Notes: generated from the sequence alone by a model not told the origin. DNA of 13,519 bases from an uncultured Lachnospiraceae bacterium (GCA_934292725.1 CAKQXY010000071.1:1-13519); one strand, 5' to 3'; shown: positions 1-8,213, numbered from the stretch's first letter. Numbers and translations are program-made.

Positions 1-51
1 TTATTCTTGTTTCGCACTGGAACACATTCTGATCTTTTTTAATACTCTAAT

Positions 52-100
52 AAAAAAAGCCAGCCACTTGATCATTCGTATCTTGTGACTGACTTTTTTT
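52..100 (-). terminator. Rho-independent terminator after ilvA (possibly bidirectional)
   Basis: A 9-bp stem is formed by 59-67 and 85-93, all positions paired if G-U pairs are allowed, with a 17-base loop. On the minus strand the stem is followed by seven T (58-52); on the plus strand the other side also has seven T (94-100), so it could stop transcription from both directions. It starts 11 bases after the ilvA stop codon. The remaining 51 bases to the window edge show no gene I can support. Confidence 0.88.
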
Positions 101-104
101 ATTT

Positions 105-1322
105 TTACAGATTTGCTCTAATTTCCTTCGGACGGAAACCACCCTCTGCTAATGCAGCGATGATCTCTTTCTTGTGGCTCTCACCAAAGCTCTCCATGGT
201 GATCTTTAACTCTACTGCTGCGCTTCTGTTTGTGGTAACAAACTGATTGTGGTCAAGCTTAATAATATTGCCTTTTACCTGTGCGATAAGGGAAGCAACC
301 TTTGCTAACTCGCCCGGCTTATCCGGAAGCAGACAGGATACGGAGAAGATTCTTCCTCTCTGAATTAATCCGTGCTGTACTACAGAGGACATGGTGATAA
401 CGTCCATGTTACCGCCGCTTAAGATGGAAACGATCTTCTTGTTCTTTACATCAAGATGCTTGAGTGCTGCAACAGTCAGAAGTCCAGAGTTTTCTACAAC
501 CATCTTGTGATTCTCGATCATATCAAGGAATGCACCGATCAGCTCGTCATCCGGTACGGTGATGATCTCATCTACATTTGCCTTAATGTACGGGAACAGC
601 TTATCTCCAGGAGTGCGCACTGCTGTACCATCTGCAATTGTGTTGACACTCGGAAGGCTTACAACATGATCAGCCTTTAAAGATTCCTGCATACAATTTG
701 CACCTTCTGGCTCTACTCCGATAACCTTAATCTTTGGATTAAGCATCTTAGCTAATGTGGAAACACCTGTACACAGTCCGCCGCCGCCGATTGGGCAAAG
801 AATGTAGTCAACAGTCGGAAGCTCCTTAATGATCTCCATTGCGATACTTCCCTGTCCACATGCAACATCCAGATCATTGAAAGCATGGATAAATGTATAT
901 CCATGTTCTTCTGCCAGCTTCAATGCATGCTCACATGCGTCATCATACACATCTCCGTACAGAACAACCTCAGCGCCATAGCTCTTTGTACGGTTAATCT
1001 TAATTAACGGTGTATTTGTCGGCATAACGATAACTGCCTTTGCGTTATACAGCTTTGCTGCGTAAGCAACACCCTGTGCGTGATTTCCTGCGGATGCAGT
1101 GATGATACCCTTTGCGCGATCCTCCTCACTTAAAGTGGAAATCTTGTAGTACGCACCTCTTACCTTGTAAGCTCCGGTGTACTGCATATTCTCAGGCTTG
1201 AAATAGACCTTATTTCCAGTCTGGTTTGAGAAATACTCGCTGTACTTTAATTTTGTCTCCAGTGTGACGCGGCTTACGATCTCACTGGCTTCCTCAAATT
1301 TCTCTAATGTCAATTCTTCCAT
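105..1322 (-). CDS. ilvA: Threonine ammonia-lyase (threonine dehydratase), medium form with one ACT domain
   Basis: PLP enzyme that deaminates L-threonine to 2-oxobutanoate and ammonia, feeding isoleucine synthesis or threonine breakdown. At 405 residues it matches the single-ACT medium form of the family. Visible landmarks: the PLP lysine in GAYKVRGA (about K53), the SAGNHAQG loop (77-84), the glycine phosphate-binding loop GGGGLCTG (179-186), SGGN near 302-305, and a C-terminal ACT domain from about 325 to 400, expected to bind an amino-acid effector. The reading frame extends upstream to 1367, but the ATG at 1322 has AGAAAGG nine bases before it, so I use it. It is the last gene of the unit and ends at a strong terminator. 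Whether it is biosynthetic or catabolic cannot be told from sequence; no other ilv gene is nearby. Confidence 0.95.
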   Translation of the reverse strand: MEELTLEKFEEASEIVSRVTLETKLKYSEYFSNQTGNKVYFKPENMQYTGAYKVRGAYYKISTLSEEDRAKGIITASAGNHAQGVAYAAKLYNAKAVIVMPTNTPLIKINRTKSYGAEVVLYGDVYDDACEHALKLAEEHGYTFIHAFNDLDVACGQGSIAMEIIKELPTVDYILCPIGGGGLCTGVSTLAKMLNPKIKVIGVEPEGANCMQESLKADHVVSLPSVNTIADGTAVRTPGDKLFPYIKANVDEIITVPDDELIGAFLDMIENHKMVVENSGLLTVAALKHLDVKNKKIVSILSGGNMDVITMSSVVQHGLIQRGRIFSVSCLLPDKPGELAKVASLIAQVKGNIIKLDHNQFVTTNRSAAVELKITMESFGESHKKEIIAALAEGGFRPKEIRANL

Positions 1323-1331
1323 TTTCTCATG

Positions 1332-1338
1332 CCTTTCT
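1332..1338 (-). promoter_or_regulatory. Ribosome binding site that fixes the ilvA start
   Basis: AGAAAGG on the minus strand, nine bases before the ATG at 1322. The in-frame ATG at 1367 would add 15 residues with no family similarity that I recognise, and the good spacing favours the inner ATG. Confidence 0.7.
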
Positions 1339-1388
1339 TTTCGCTTGTTATGCGTTACTTGCTGCACTTTCTACTATATTATGATGTT

Positions 1389-1412
1389 GGGGTCAAAAGG
1401 TATTTTGACCCC
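1389..1412. repeat. Perfect 10-bp inverted repeat between ftsY and ilvA
   Basis: Arms GGGGTCAAAA (1389-1398) and TTTTGACCCC (1403-1412) are exact reverse complements around a 4-base loop. It lies 10 bases past the ftsY stop and about 70 bases before ilvA. Neither side is followed by a T run, so it is not a standard intrinsic terminator. It could be an mRNA 3'-end or processing hairpin, a protein binding site, or a dispersed genomic palindrome; the sequence does not decide. Confidence 0.7.
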
Positions 1413-1421
1413 TTTGGTGCT

Positions 1422-2369
1422 TTACTGCTCAGACTGCGTGTCCTTGCGATCAAACAATGCGGTGACAAACTGCTCGGAATTAAACTTCTGCAGATCATCA
1501 ATGCGCTCGCCCACACCAATATACTTAACTGGAATGCCAAGCTCGGACTGGATCGCTACTGCGATTCCGCCCTTTGCGGTTCCATCCATCTTTGTTAAGA
1601 TGATACCACTAATATCAGCAACTTCCATAAACTGCTTTGCCTGGGAAAGTGCATTCTGACCAGTTGTACCGTCAAGAACAAGAAGAGTCTCTCTGTATGC
1701 TTCCGGATACTCCTTGTCGATGATACGATTGATTTTTTTCAGCTCTTCCATCAGGTTCTTTTTATTATGAAGACGACCAGCTGTATCACAGATTAAAACA
1801 TCTGTATTTCTTGCCTTTGCTGCCTGAACAGCATCAAAAATAACTGCTGCTGGGTCGGAACCTTCCTTATGGGAAATAACACCAACATTTGCACGTTTTC
1901 CCCACTCTTCAAGCTGATCAATTGCAGCTGCACGGAAAGTATCAGCTGCCGCTAAGAGCACGCTGTTTCCCTCTGCCTTTAACTGATCTGCTAATTTACC
2001 AATTGATGTTGTCTTTCCAACACCATTGACACCGATGACAAGCACAACTGATTTTCTGTGCTCAAACTCGTAGGCATTTTCACCCAGATCCATCTGACGG
2101 CGGATACTGTCAATTAAAACCTCCTTGCACTCGTGAGGCTCCTTTAAATGAAGCTCTTTTACTTTCTGCTTCATATCTGTTAAGATTTTCTCCGTCGCAT
2201 CCACACCTAAGTCGCCCATGATTAAAATTTCCTCGATTTCCTCATAGAAATCATCATCAATATCTGTAAAGCCTCTGAAAACAGAGTCAATTCCGGAAAC
2301 GATGCTGTTTCTTGTCTTTGTCAGACCTTCCTTTAATCGGGCAAAAAAGCCTTTTTTCTTTTCTTCCAT
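1422..2369 (-). CDS. ftsY: Signal recognition particle receptor FtsY (SRP GTPase)
   Basis: Membrane-associated GTPase that docks the SRP-ribosome complex at the Sec translocon. The 315-residue protein has the short N-terminus usual in Gram-positives: no long acidic A domain, only a basic amphipathic start (MEEKKKGFFARLKEGL) that could touch the membrane. The four-helix N domain covers about 20-100 and the G domain follows: P-loop GVNGVGKT (113-120), DTFRAAA insertion-box motif (143-149), DTAGR (195-199), TKMD specificity motif (259-262) and GVGE (285-288). The ATG at 2369 has AGGTGG close upstream (about 3 bases), so spacing is tight. It follows smc by 37 bases and is very probably co-transcribed with it. 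The ylxM-ffh genes that often come next in Firmicutes are absent; ilvA follows instead. Confidence 0.97.
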   Translation of the reverse strand: MEEKKKGFFARLKEGLTKTRNSIVSGIDSVFRGFTDIDDDFYEEIEEILIMGDLGVDATEKILTDMKQKVKELHLKEPHECKEVLIDSIRRQMDLGENAYEFEHRKSVVLVIGVNGVGKTTSIGKLADQLKAEGNSVLLAAADTFRAAAIDQLEEWGKRANVGVISHKEGSDPAAVIFDAVQAAKARNTDVLICDTAGRLHNKKNLMEELKKINRIIDKEYPEAYRETLLVLDGTTGQNALSQAKQFMEVADISGIILTKMDGTAKGGIAVAIQSELGIPVKYIGVGERIDDLQKFNSEQFVTALFDRKDTQSEQ

Positions 2370-2406
2370 AGTCCACCTGCCTATCTATTTCTGTATTGTT
2401 TGCTAA

Positions 2407-5400
2407 TTACTTGTCGAGATCCTTTTCAATCAAGTTGACGCTTACGAGTGTGGAGACACCCTTCTCCTGCATCGTGATACCATACAGGCGGTCAGCTGAA
2501 GTCATTGTTCCTCGTCTATGCGTAATTACAATAAACTGCGTGTTTGCCGTAAGCTTATGCAGGTAGTTTGCAAAACGGCCTACATTAGAATCATCAAGCG
2601 CTGCCTCTATCTCATCAAGAAGACAAAACGGCGACGGCTTTAAATTCTGGATAGCAAACATCAGCGCAATTGCGGTAAGCGCCTTCTCGCCTCCTGAAAG
2701 CTGCATCATGTTCTGAAGCTTCTTGCCTGGCGGCTGTGAGATAATACGAATGCCAGCCTCTATCACATCCTCATCCTCAACTAGCTCAAGTGTACCTTTA
2801 CCGCCTCCGAAAAGTTCTTTGAAAACTCGGTCAAACTCAACGCGAATTTCTTCAAACTTTTCCTTGAACTGCTTTCGCATACCCTCATCAAGCTCTTCAA
2901 TGACTTTCTGCAAAGTCTTCTCTGACTCAACAAGATCTTCGTACTGGGTCTTCATAAAGGTATAGCGCTCTGACACCTCTTTGAACTCGTCAATTGCACT
3001 TACATTGACGCTTCCAAGTCCGCGTATGCTCTTTTTAAGTTCACCTATATGCTCTTTTAGCTCACTAAGCGGCCTATCACTTTTTGCTGCTGCCTTAGCA
3101 TCACTCGGACGAAGCTCATATTCTTCCCAAAGATACTCAGCAAGCTCATCAAGACGACTCTCGAAGCGTTCCTTGTGGTTATTCATGCGAAGAAGATCTC
3201 TGTCAAGAGCAGATAATCTCGTTGAAAGCTCCTCTCTCTTTGCAAAAAAGCCTTTTAATGAATCATTGATATGATTTCTGCGCTCATTTACCTTTGACAG
3301 CTCTGCTTCCTTTTGCTGCACAGTCACCTCAAGTGCCTGCATCTGCTTTTGCACTTCATCGATTTGAGCCGTTTTTTGTGCTACAGCATCTTCACATTCA
3401 GAAAAAACTGTTTCTAGTTCTTCCTGCTCTGTCTTTCGTTTATCTGCTTCCTGAGCGATCCGGCTTATATTAGCTAAAATAAATTGCTCCTGCTGCTTTA
3501 ACTGCAGCTGCTTTGTGCCAAGCTCAGAAATTTCTTTTGTCAAATCATCGCGCTGTTTCATCATCTCATCAACAAAGCTTTGATTTCTGTCTGCGCTGTC
3601 TTTAGACTCATCACCAGCTGACTCAAGCTCCTTGATTGCACTTGCTACCTGCTCGAAGCTCGCTTTAATTTTCTCAAGCTTTCCTTCCTGCAAAACAAGT
3701 TCATTATTTAAATGCTCGCGGTCTTTTACAATTTCTTCAACACGCTGCGATGCTTCTCTTACGCGAAGACGACCTTCCGTCTCCTTTAAGGTCAAATTTT
3801 GAATCTCATTTTGCTGCTTTTGAGTCTGCTGTGAGAGGTTCACTACTTTCTTTTCTAGTTCTTCAAAGGAAGATGACAACTTATTTAAGTTTTCTGTTTC
3901 CTTTTTTATTTTAGTCTCAAGCTCTTCAAGCTCTCGATTTCGTCCTAACAAGTTGCTGCTGTTTTTAAAGGCACCACCTGTCATAGATCCTCCAGGATTT
4001 AACAGCTCTCCTTCAAGTGTAACAATGCGAAGGCTTCTTCTATACTTTGCTGAAACTTTCATTCCATGATCAATTGTATCGACAACAACAATTCTTCCGA
4101 GTAAAAATGACACCAATCTTTTGTACATATCTGATGTCTTAACAAGGCTGCTTGCCAGTCCAATCACGCCAGGCTCTTTTAATGCATCCTTTTGCGAAAA
4201 CTCGTCTCGCACCGTGATTGCATCAAGCGGCAAAAACGTAGCTCGTCCAAAACGGCCCTGTTTTAAATATTCGATCATGTGCTTTGCTGTCTGCTCGGTA
4301 TCGGTAACGATATTTTGAATTGCACCTCCAAGCGCTGTCTCAATTGCAGTCTCATAACGCTTTTCTACATGAATTAAGTCTGCCACAACACCATGGATTC
4401 CTGGATTTTGCTTTTTGACCTCCATGATTTTCCTGATGCTGTTTCCATAACCTTCATAGCGCTCGGCAAGATTTCTAAGTGACTCTGCACGCGTAACAGA
4501 AACCTGATGAAGGCGCCGCTGCTCATAATACTCATTTTGCAGCTGCTCTTTTCGCTTTTGCTCTTTTTCAAGCAAATCTAAAAGTTCAGCCTGTTTTTCT
4601 GCCAGTTCTGTTTTTTTCTGTGAGATTTCTTGGTAGGCTGCCTGACACTCTTTTTCGCGTTTTTGCCAGATTGACTCATCTGTCTTACTCTCTAAGAGTC
4701 TGCGGTTCATCTGCGCCTGCTCAGTTTTTGCCTGCTCAAGAAGCGTCTGATATTTCTGCAGTTCTCCTACAAAGGAAGATTTTTCATTTAACAGAGAAAT
4801 CATCTTTCCCTGATCATCCTTTAATGCCTGCTGATATGAAGCAAGTCCATCCTGCACCTGAATAAGAACACTCTGTGCGCCATCCTTTTTTGCCGTAATG
4901 TCATAGCTCTCGCGGCTGCATTCCTGACGCTTTTTTTGTTCTTCTTCTAATTGTGCTGCATATTCCTTCTGCTCTTTCTCAAGCACTTCCATACGCTGTG
5001 ACGTATGAGTGCGCCGTAAATATTCGGTATTGATCTGTTCCTTCAATACATTAACAGCACCCTCTTTTTCCTGACGATTTGTCTGGCAGTCACTAATTTC
5101 ATCGCGAAGTGCACTGATCTGATCATCAAGACTATTCAGGCTGTCCTGCTGTCTTTCATACTTTGCTTTTAATGCTTCACTGCTTCTGTTTGTATCTTCA
5201 TAGTCTCTTGTCGTAATAGCAAGATTTTTTTCAAGAGCTGCCAAATCACTCTCTGTCTTTGTGCTCTCTACAGCGTATGCATCAATATCATATTGTTTTA
5301 ATTCATCGCGAAGTCTCAGATATTCCTTTGCTGCTGCTGCCTGCTTTTCAAGTGGTCCAACCTGCCTTGAAAGCTCTGACATAATATCGCTTAGGCGAAC

Positions 5401-5964
5401 CATATTGGCCTGTTCGCTCTCAAGCTTTTTCTTTGCTGCCGCCTTACGGCGCTTAAATTTTACAATACCTGCTGCCTCATCGAACAGTTCACGGCGATCC
5501 TCTGGTTTACCGCTTAAAATCTTATCAATCTGACCCTGTCCTATAATGGAATATCCTTCTTTTCCAATACCCGTATCATAGAAAAGCTCAGTAACATCCT
5601 TTAATCGGCACTGCGTTCCATTCAGACGGTACTCACTTTCTCCTGAACGATAAATACGTCTTGATACAGTAACTTCATTATAATCAAGATTTAGATGACG
5701 GTCTGAATTGTCAAATGTGATTGCCACACTCGCATAGCCCTGTGGCTTTCTGTTTTGCGTACCTGAAAAGATGACATCCTGCATATTTGCACCACGAAGC
5801 TGCTTAGAGCTTTGTTCTCCAAGCACCCAGCGCACAGCATCGGCGACGTTGCTCTTTCCACTTCCGTTTGGCCCGACAATACAGGTAATTCCATTATGGA
5901 ATTCAAACAGCGTCTTGTTTGCAAATGACTTAAAGCCTTGCACCTCAATACTTTTTAAATACAT
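2407..5964 (-). CDS. smc: Chromosome segregation ATPase SMC
   Basis: Structural maintenance of chromosomes protein, the ATPase of the SMC-ScpAB condensin that organises and separates replicated origins. Full length at 1185 residues. The N-terminal ATPase half has Walker A GPNGSGKS (31-38). A long heptad-rich coiled coil rich in Glu, Lys and Gln runs from about 165 to 515. The hinge lies at about 520-665 and ends near the glycine-rich NPGGSMTGG. A second coiled coil follows, and the C-terminal ATPase half carries the ABC signature LSGGE (1089-1093) and Walker B CLLDE (1114-1118). The ATG at 5964 starts the family-typical MYLKSIEVQGFKSF, 24 bases after the rnc stop. Its ribosome binding site is weak (GAGAA about 10 bases away), so translation may depend on coupling to rnc. 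ScpA and ScpB are not in the window. Confidence 0.98.
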   Translation of the reverse strand: MYLKSIEVQGFKSFANKTLFEFHNGITCIVGPNGSGKSNVADAVRWVLGEQSSKQLRGANMQDVIFSGTQNRKPQGYASVAITFDNSDRHLNLDYNEVTVSRRIYRSGESEYRLNGTQCRLKDVTELFYDTGIGKEGYSIIGQGQIDKILSGKPEDRRELFDEAAGIVKFKRRKAAAKKKLESEQANMVRLSDIMSELSRQVGPLEKQAAAAKEYLRLRDELKQYDIDAYAVESTKTESDLAALEKNLAITTRDYEDTNRSSEALKAKYERQQDSLNSLDDQISALRDEISDCQTNRQEKEGAVNVLKEQINTEYLRRTHTSQRMEVLEKEQKEYAAQLEEEQKKRQECSRESYDITAKKDGAQSVLIQVQDGLASYQQALKDDQGKMISLLNEKSSFVGELQKYQTLLEQAKTEQAQMNRRLLESKTDESIWQKREKECQAAYQEISQKKTELAEKQAELLDLLEKEQKRKEQLQNEYYEQRRLHQVSVTRAESLRNLAERYEGYGNSIRKIMEVKKQNPGIHGVVADLIHVEKRYETAIETALGGAIQNIVTDTEQTAKHMIEYLKQGRFGRATFLPLDAITVRDEFSQKDALKEPGVIGLASSLVKTSDMYKRLVSFLLGRIVVVDTIDHGMKVSAKYRRSLRIVTLEGELLNPGGSMTGGAFKNSSNLLGRNRELEELETKIKKETENLNKLSSSFEELEKKVVNLSQQTQKQQNEIQNLTLKETEGRLRVREASQRVEEIVKDREHLNNELVLQEGKLEKIKASFEQVASAIKELESAGDESKDSADRNQSFVDEMMKQRDDLTKEISELGTKQLQLKQQEQFILANISRIAQEADKRKTEQEELETVFSECEDAVAQKTAQIDEVQKQMQALEVTVQQKEAELSKVNERRNHINDSLKGFFAKREELSTRLSALDRDLLRMNNHKERFESRLDELAEYLWEEYELRPSDAKAAAKSDRPLSELKEHIGELKKSIRGLGSVNVSAIDEFKEVSERYTFMKTQYEDLVESEKTLQKVIEELDEGMRKQFKEKFEEIRVEFDRVFKELFGGGKGTLELVEDEDVIEAGIRIISQPPGKKLQNMMQLSGGEKALTAIALMFAIQNLKPSPFCLLDEIEAALDDSNVGRFANYLHKLTANTQFIVITHRRGTMTSADRLYGITMQEKGVSTLVSVNLIEKDLDK

Positions 5965-5988
5965 AAAAGATTATTCTCATTTCTAACG

Positions 5989-6669
5989 TTATGCGTTTGT
6001 TTTCTTAAGCAGCAGAATAGTCTCATAGGCAGCCAGCTGCTGAGCACCCTTTTTAGTATGACCCACTCCGACGCCATATGCTTTTTCGCCAATCTTTGCC
6101 TGCATGCGGAATTTTTTATCATGATCTGGACCTTCTTCTGCAAGCAGCTCATATGACAATGGCTCGTTAAAGTCTCTTTGAACGATCTCCTGAAGGATAG
6201 TTTTGCTATCGTAAAAGAGTTTTTTATTTTCCAAGTCGTTTAATACAAAACGGGCAATAAATTCTTTTGCATTAGCAAATCCACCATCCAGATAAATGGC
6301 ACCAATTAATGCTTCCATTGCATCAGATGTGATTGATGCGCGAAGTCTTCCTCCTGTGGAGTCCTCTCCATTGCCAAGACGAAGATATTTTCCCAGAGAA
6401 ATAGCTTCTGCACACATTGCTAATGACTGCTCACAGACAATGCTGGCACGAAGCTTTGTAAGCTCTCCTTCCGGATATTCATTATAATTGTGAAATAAAT
6501 AATCACTTGATACGAGTTCCAATACAGCATCCCCCAAGAACTCCAGACGCTCATTGTCATGTCTCTTTCCTGCATAATGCTCATGCGCATAGGAGCTGTG
6601 CGTCAAAGCAAGTTCTAACAGCTTCGGATCCTGAAATGTATATCCGACTGTTTTTTCTAATTCACTCAT
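5989..6669 (-). CDS. rnc: Ribonuclease III
   Basis: Mg-dependent endonuclease that cuts double-stranded RNA, acting in rRNA maturation and mRNA turnover. At 226 residues it is a normal bacterial RNase III. The signature NERLEFLGDAVLE (39-51) holds the catalytic residues E40, E43 and D47; SDAMEA adds D116 and E119. A linker leads to a double-stranded-RNA binding domain at about 154-224, ending in a basic KKGAQQLAA helix. The ATG at 6669 follows a strong AGGAGG (6674-6679). The gene lies between acpP and smc, the order conserved widely in Firmicutes. Its leader contains an 11-bp hairpin that may reduce read-through from acpP. RNase III is known to control its own mRNA in some bacteria through leader hairpins, but this stem is short for that. 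Confidence 0.97.
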   Translation of the reverse strand: MSELEKTVGYTFQDPKLLELALTHSSYAHEHYAGKRHDNERLEFLGDAVLELVSSDYLFHNYNEYPEGELTKLRASIVCEQSLAMCAEAISLGKYLRLGNGEDSTGGRLRASITSDAMEALIGAIYLDGGFANAKEFIARFVLNDLENKKLFYDSKTILQEIVQRDFNEPLSYELLAEEGPDHDKKFRMQAKIGEKAYGVGVGHTKKGAQQLAAYETILLLKKTNA

Positions 6670-6684
6670 AATTCCTCCTCACAA

Positions 6685-6721
6685 TTAAAAGACAGAGCCG
6701 CAAGGATCTACCTCGCAGCTC
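6685..6721 (-). terminator. Probable partial terminator or attenuator between acpP and rnc
   Basis: On the minus strand GAGCTGCGAGG (6721-6711) pairs with CCTTGCGGCTC (6705-6695) over 11 bp with two G-U pairs and a 5-base loop. It is followed by TGTC and then only four T (6690-6687), so termination should be incomplete. The position would give abundant acpP mRNA and less rnc-smc-ftsY message. It could instead be an mRNA stabilising or processing hairpin. Confidence 0.55.
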
Positions 6722-6737
6722 ATGTACCGTTTTCATT

Positions 6738-6974
6738 TTACGCCATCGTATCATTAATTAATTCGTACACATCGCCAACGGTTGCCAGATTTTTGCTTTC
6801 GAGTTCTTCCTGCGGAACTGTAATTCCCAGTTCATCCTCGATTCCCATAATAATCTCAACCGCGTCCAATGAATCAGCTCCGAGATCCTCAAGTAATCTC
6901 GTGTCCATTGTAATTTCATCCTCCTCGACATCTAAAACCTCAGCAATAATTTTCTGCAGTGTTTCAAATTCCAT
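6738..6974 (-). CDS. acpP: Acyl carrier protein
   Basis: Small acidic carrier that holds growing fatty acyl chains on a 4'-phosphopantetheine arm for the type II fatty acid synthase and for PlsX. With the start used here it is 78 residues, the usual length. The attachment serine is S35 in GADSLDAVE; the surrounding acidic helix II (LDAVEIIMGIEDELG) is the surface that partner enzymes recognise. The frame extends to a GTG at 6983, but that codon overlaps the ribosome binding site; the ATG at 6974 sits eight bases after AGAAAGGG and gives the family-typical MEFETLQKII start. It lies 43 bases downstream of plsX with no terminator between, matching the common plsX-acpP pairing. Confidence 0.97.
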   Translation of the reverse strand: MEFETLQKIIAEVLDVEEDEITMDTRLLEDLGADSLDAVEIIMGIEDELGITVPQEELESKNLATVGDVYELINDTMA

Positions 6975-6982
6975 ACAAGTCA

Positions 6983-6990
6983 CCCTTTCT
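6983..6990 (-). promoter_or_regulatory. Ribosome binding site that fixes the acpP start
   Basis: AGAAAGGG on the minus strand, eight bases before the ATG at 6974. The upstream in-frame GTG at 6983-6981 overlaps this motif by one base and so would have no usable site. Confidence 0.75.
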
Positions 6991-7017
6991 TAATACCTTC
7001 TTTTTTAATTTTTGTTC

Positions 7018-8013
7018 TTACACACTCAGACTTTTTTCTATCTTTGCGGCAATATCTGCCTCAGTAAAGGATACACACTGCTCAATTGCAGTTGTAACTT
7101 CCTTTGCTTTTGAACTTCCATGAGCCTTTACTACAAGACCCTTCAATCCCAGAAGCGGCGCTCCGCCATACTCACTGGCATCAAATTTTTTCACTACGCC
7201 TTTTAATGAAGGCTTTGCAAGAAGACCACCGATCTTTCCTGCCGTTGTAGACAACATCGCGCTCTTGATCTCTTTAATCAATGCACTTCCAACACCCTCA
7301 TACAGTTTTAAAATGACATTTCCAACAAATGCCTCACAAACCAGCACATCACACGGACCATACGGAATATCCCTCGCTTCAACATTTCCGATGAAGTTGA
7401 TGTCTGAACATTCTTTTAACAATGGATAGGTCTCTTTTACGAGTGCATTTCCTTTTTCCTCTTCAGCACCAATATTTACTATGCCGACTCTCGGATTTTT
7501 AATACCCATCACATGTTCTGCATAGATGGAACCCATCTTTGCAAACTGTACCAGCTGTTCTGCACGCGCATCTACATTAGCACCACAGTCTACTAAAAGC
7601 ATGGCTCCGTTTACAGTCGGGATAACTGGTGCAAGCGGTGCTCTTTTCACACCCTTGATTTTTCCTGCAATCAGCTGACCACCGACTAATACAGCGCCTG
7701 TGCTTCCGCAGGAAACAAATGCATCTGCCTTCTGCTCTTTTACAAGCTTAAGTCCGACAACAAGTGAAGAATCCTTCTTAGTACGAACCGACTCCACAGG
7801 CGGTGCGCCAGTTTCAATCACCTCAGATGCCGGCACGATCTCAAGTCTTGACTTGTCATAAGTAAGTCCCTCTAATGCCTTATTTAAGTCATCCGGACGA
7901 CCTGTCAGAAGTACCTTTATGCTGCTGTTTTTATTAATGGCATCTACTGCGCCCTGCACCATACAGGCAGGAGCGTTATCGCCTCCCATACCATCTACTG
8001 CTACTGTAATCAT
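7018..8013 (-). CDS. plsX: Phosphate acyltransferase PlsX
   Basis: Converts acyl-ACP and phosphate to acyl-phosphate, which PlsY then transfers to glycerol-3-phosphate to begin phospholipid synthesis; it is a peripheral membrane enzyme. The 331-residue length is typical. The N-terminus MITVAVDGMGGDNAP is the family hallmark, with GMGGDNAP at 8-15. Later conserved stretches include SCGSTGAVLVGG, VDCGANVDARAEQL, the NIGAEEEKGN loop and GNVILKLYEGVG. The ATG at 8013 has GGAAG about seven bases upstream. It is first in its unit, behind a well-formed promoter at 8066-8094, and acpP, which supplies its substrate carrier, is directly downstream. Confidence 0.97.
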   Translation of the reverse strand: MITVAVDGMGGDNAPACMVQGAVDAINKNSSIKVLLTGRPDDLNKALEGLTYDKSRLEIVPASEVIETGAPPVESVRTKKDSSLVVGLKLVKEQKADAFVSCGSTGAVLVGGQLIAGKIKGVKRAPLAPVIPTVNGAMLLVDCGANVDARAEQLVQFAKMGSIYAEHVMGIKNPRVGIVNIGAEEEKGNALVKETYPLLKECSDINFIGNVEARDIPYGPCDVLVCEAFVGNVILKLYEGVGSALIKEIKSAMLSTTAGKIGGLLAKPSLKGVVKKFDASEYGGAPLLGLKGLVVKAHGSSKAKEVTTAIEQCVSFTEADIAAKIEKSLSV

Positions 8014-8065
8014 TCTTTTTCTTCCATTCTTGTTAATTCACAGGGGAGTTTTCTATCCCAGTATC

Positions 8066-8094
8066 ATAATATACGATTCTGTATCAGAAATCAA
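8066..8094 (-). promoter_or_regulatory. Sigma-A type promoter for plsX-acpP-rnc-smc-ftsY-ilvA
   Basis: On the minus strand the -35 box TTGATT (8094-8089) and -10 box TATTAT (8071-8066) are exactly 17 bases apart. Transcription would start near 8059, leaving a leader of about 45 bases before plsX. The spacer contains a short dyad, TTCTG-ATA-CAGAA (8075-8087), a possible operator. Confidence 0.75.
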
Positions 8095-8146
8095 GAACTT
8101 TTTCAGACATTACTTTGAAAGACCTGCTCCAAGTGTCCGTCTCGTG

Positions 8147-8213
8147 AAATCAATTCACCTTTGGGCTTTGCCGCTATCGAGCCCGTAAAATCATTCTCCT
8201 TCGGGCTTGGCGC
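8147..8213. repeat. Imperfect direct repeat in the plsX-rpmF spacer
   Basis: Two copies, 8147-8174 and 8188-8213, agree at about 23 of 28 aligned positions and share the cores AAATC, ATTC, CCTT, GGGCTT and CGC. The 252-base spacer 8014-8265 otherwise holds the rpmF terminator and the plsX promoter. On the minus strand the repeat area can form several short stems, for example AGCCCG (8208-8203) with CGGGCU (8184-8179). One minus frame is open for about 50 codons here but has no ATG start. I read it as a repeat element or remnant rather than a gene. Confidence 0.5.

Noticed and set aside
1..51. Possible end of another gene at the left edge
   Set aside because: Stops are present in several frames and too little sequence is available to recognise any protein.
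456..680. Plus-strand open frame opposite ilvA
   Set aside because: Antisense shadow of a clearly conserved gene, with no ribosome binding site or recognisable protein.
1323..1421. T-box riboswitch or other amino-acid leader for ilvA
   Set aside because: The gap is only 99 bases and has no T-box sequence, no specifier-type stem and no terminator pair; it is too short for that class.
2723..5533. Several plus-strand open frames opposite smc
   Set aside because: They are low-complexity Ser/Leu-rich mirror translations of the Glu/Lys/Gln-rich SMC coiled coil.
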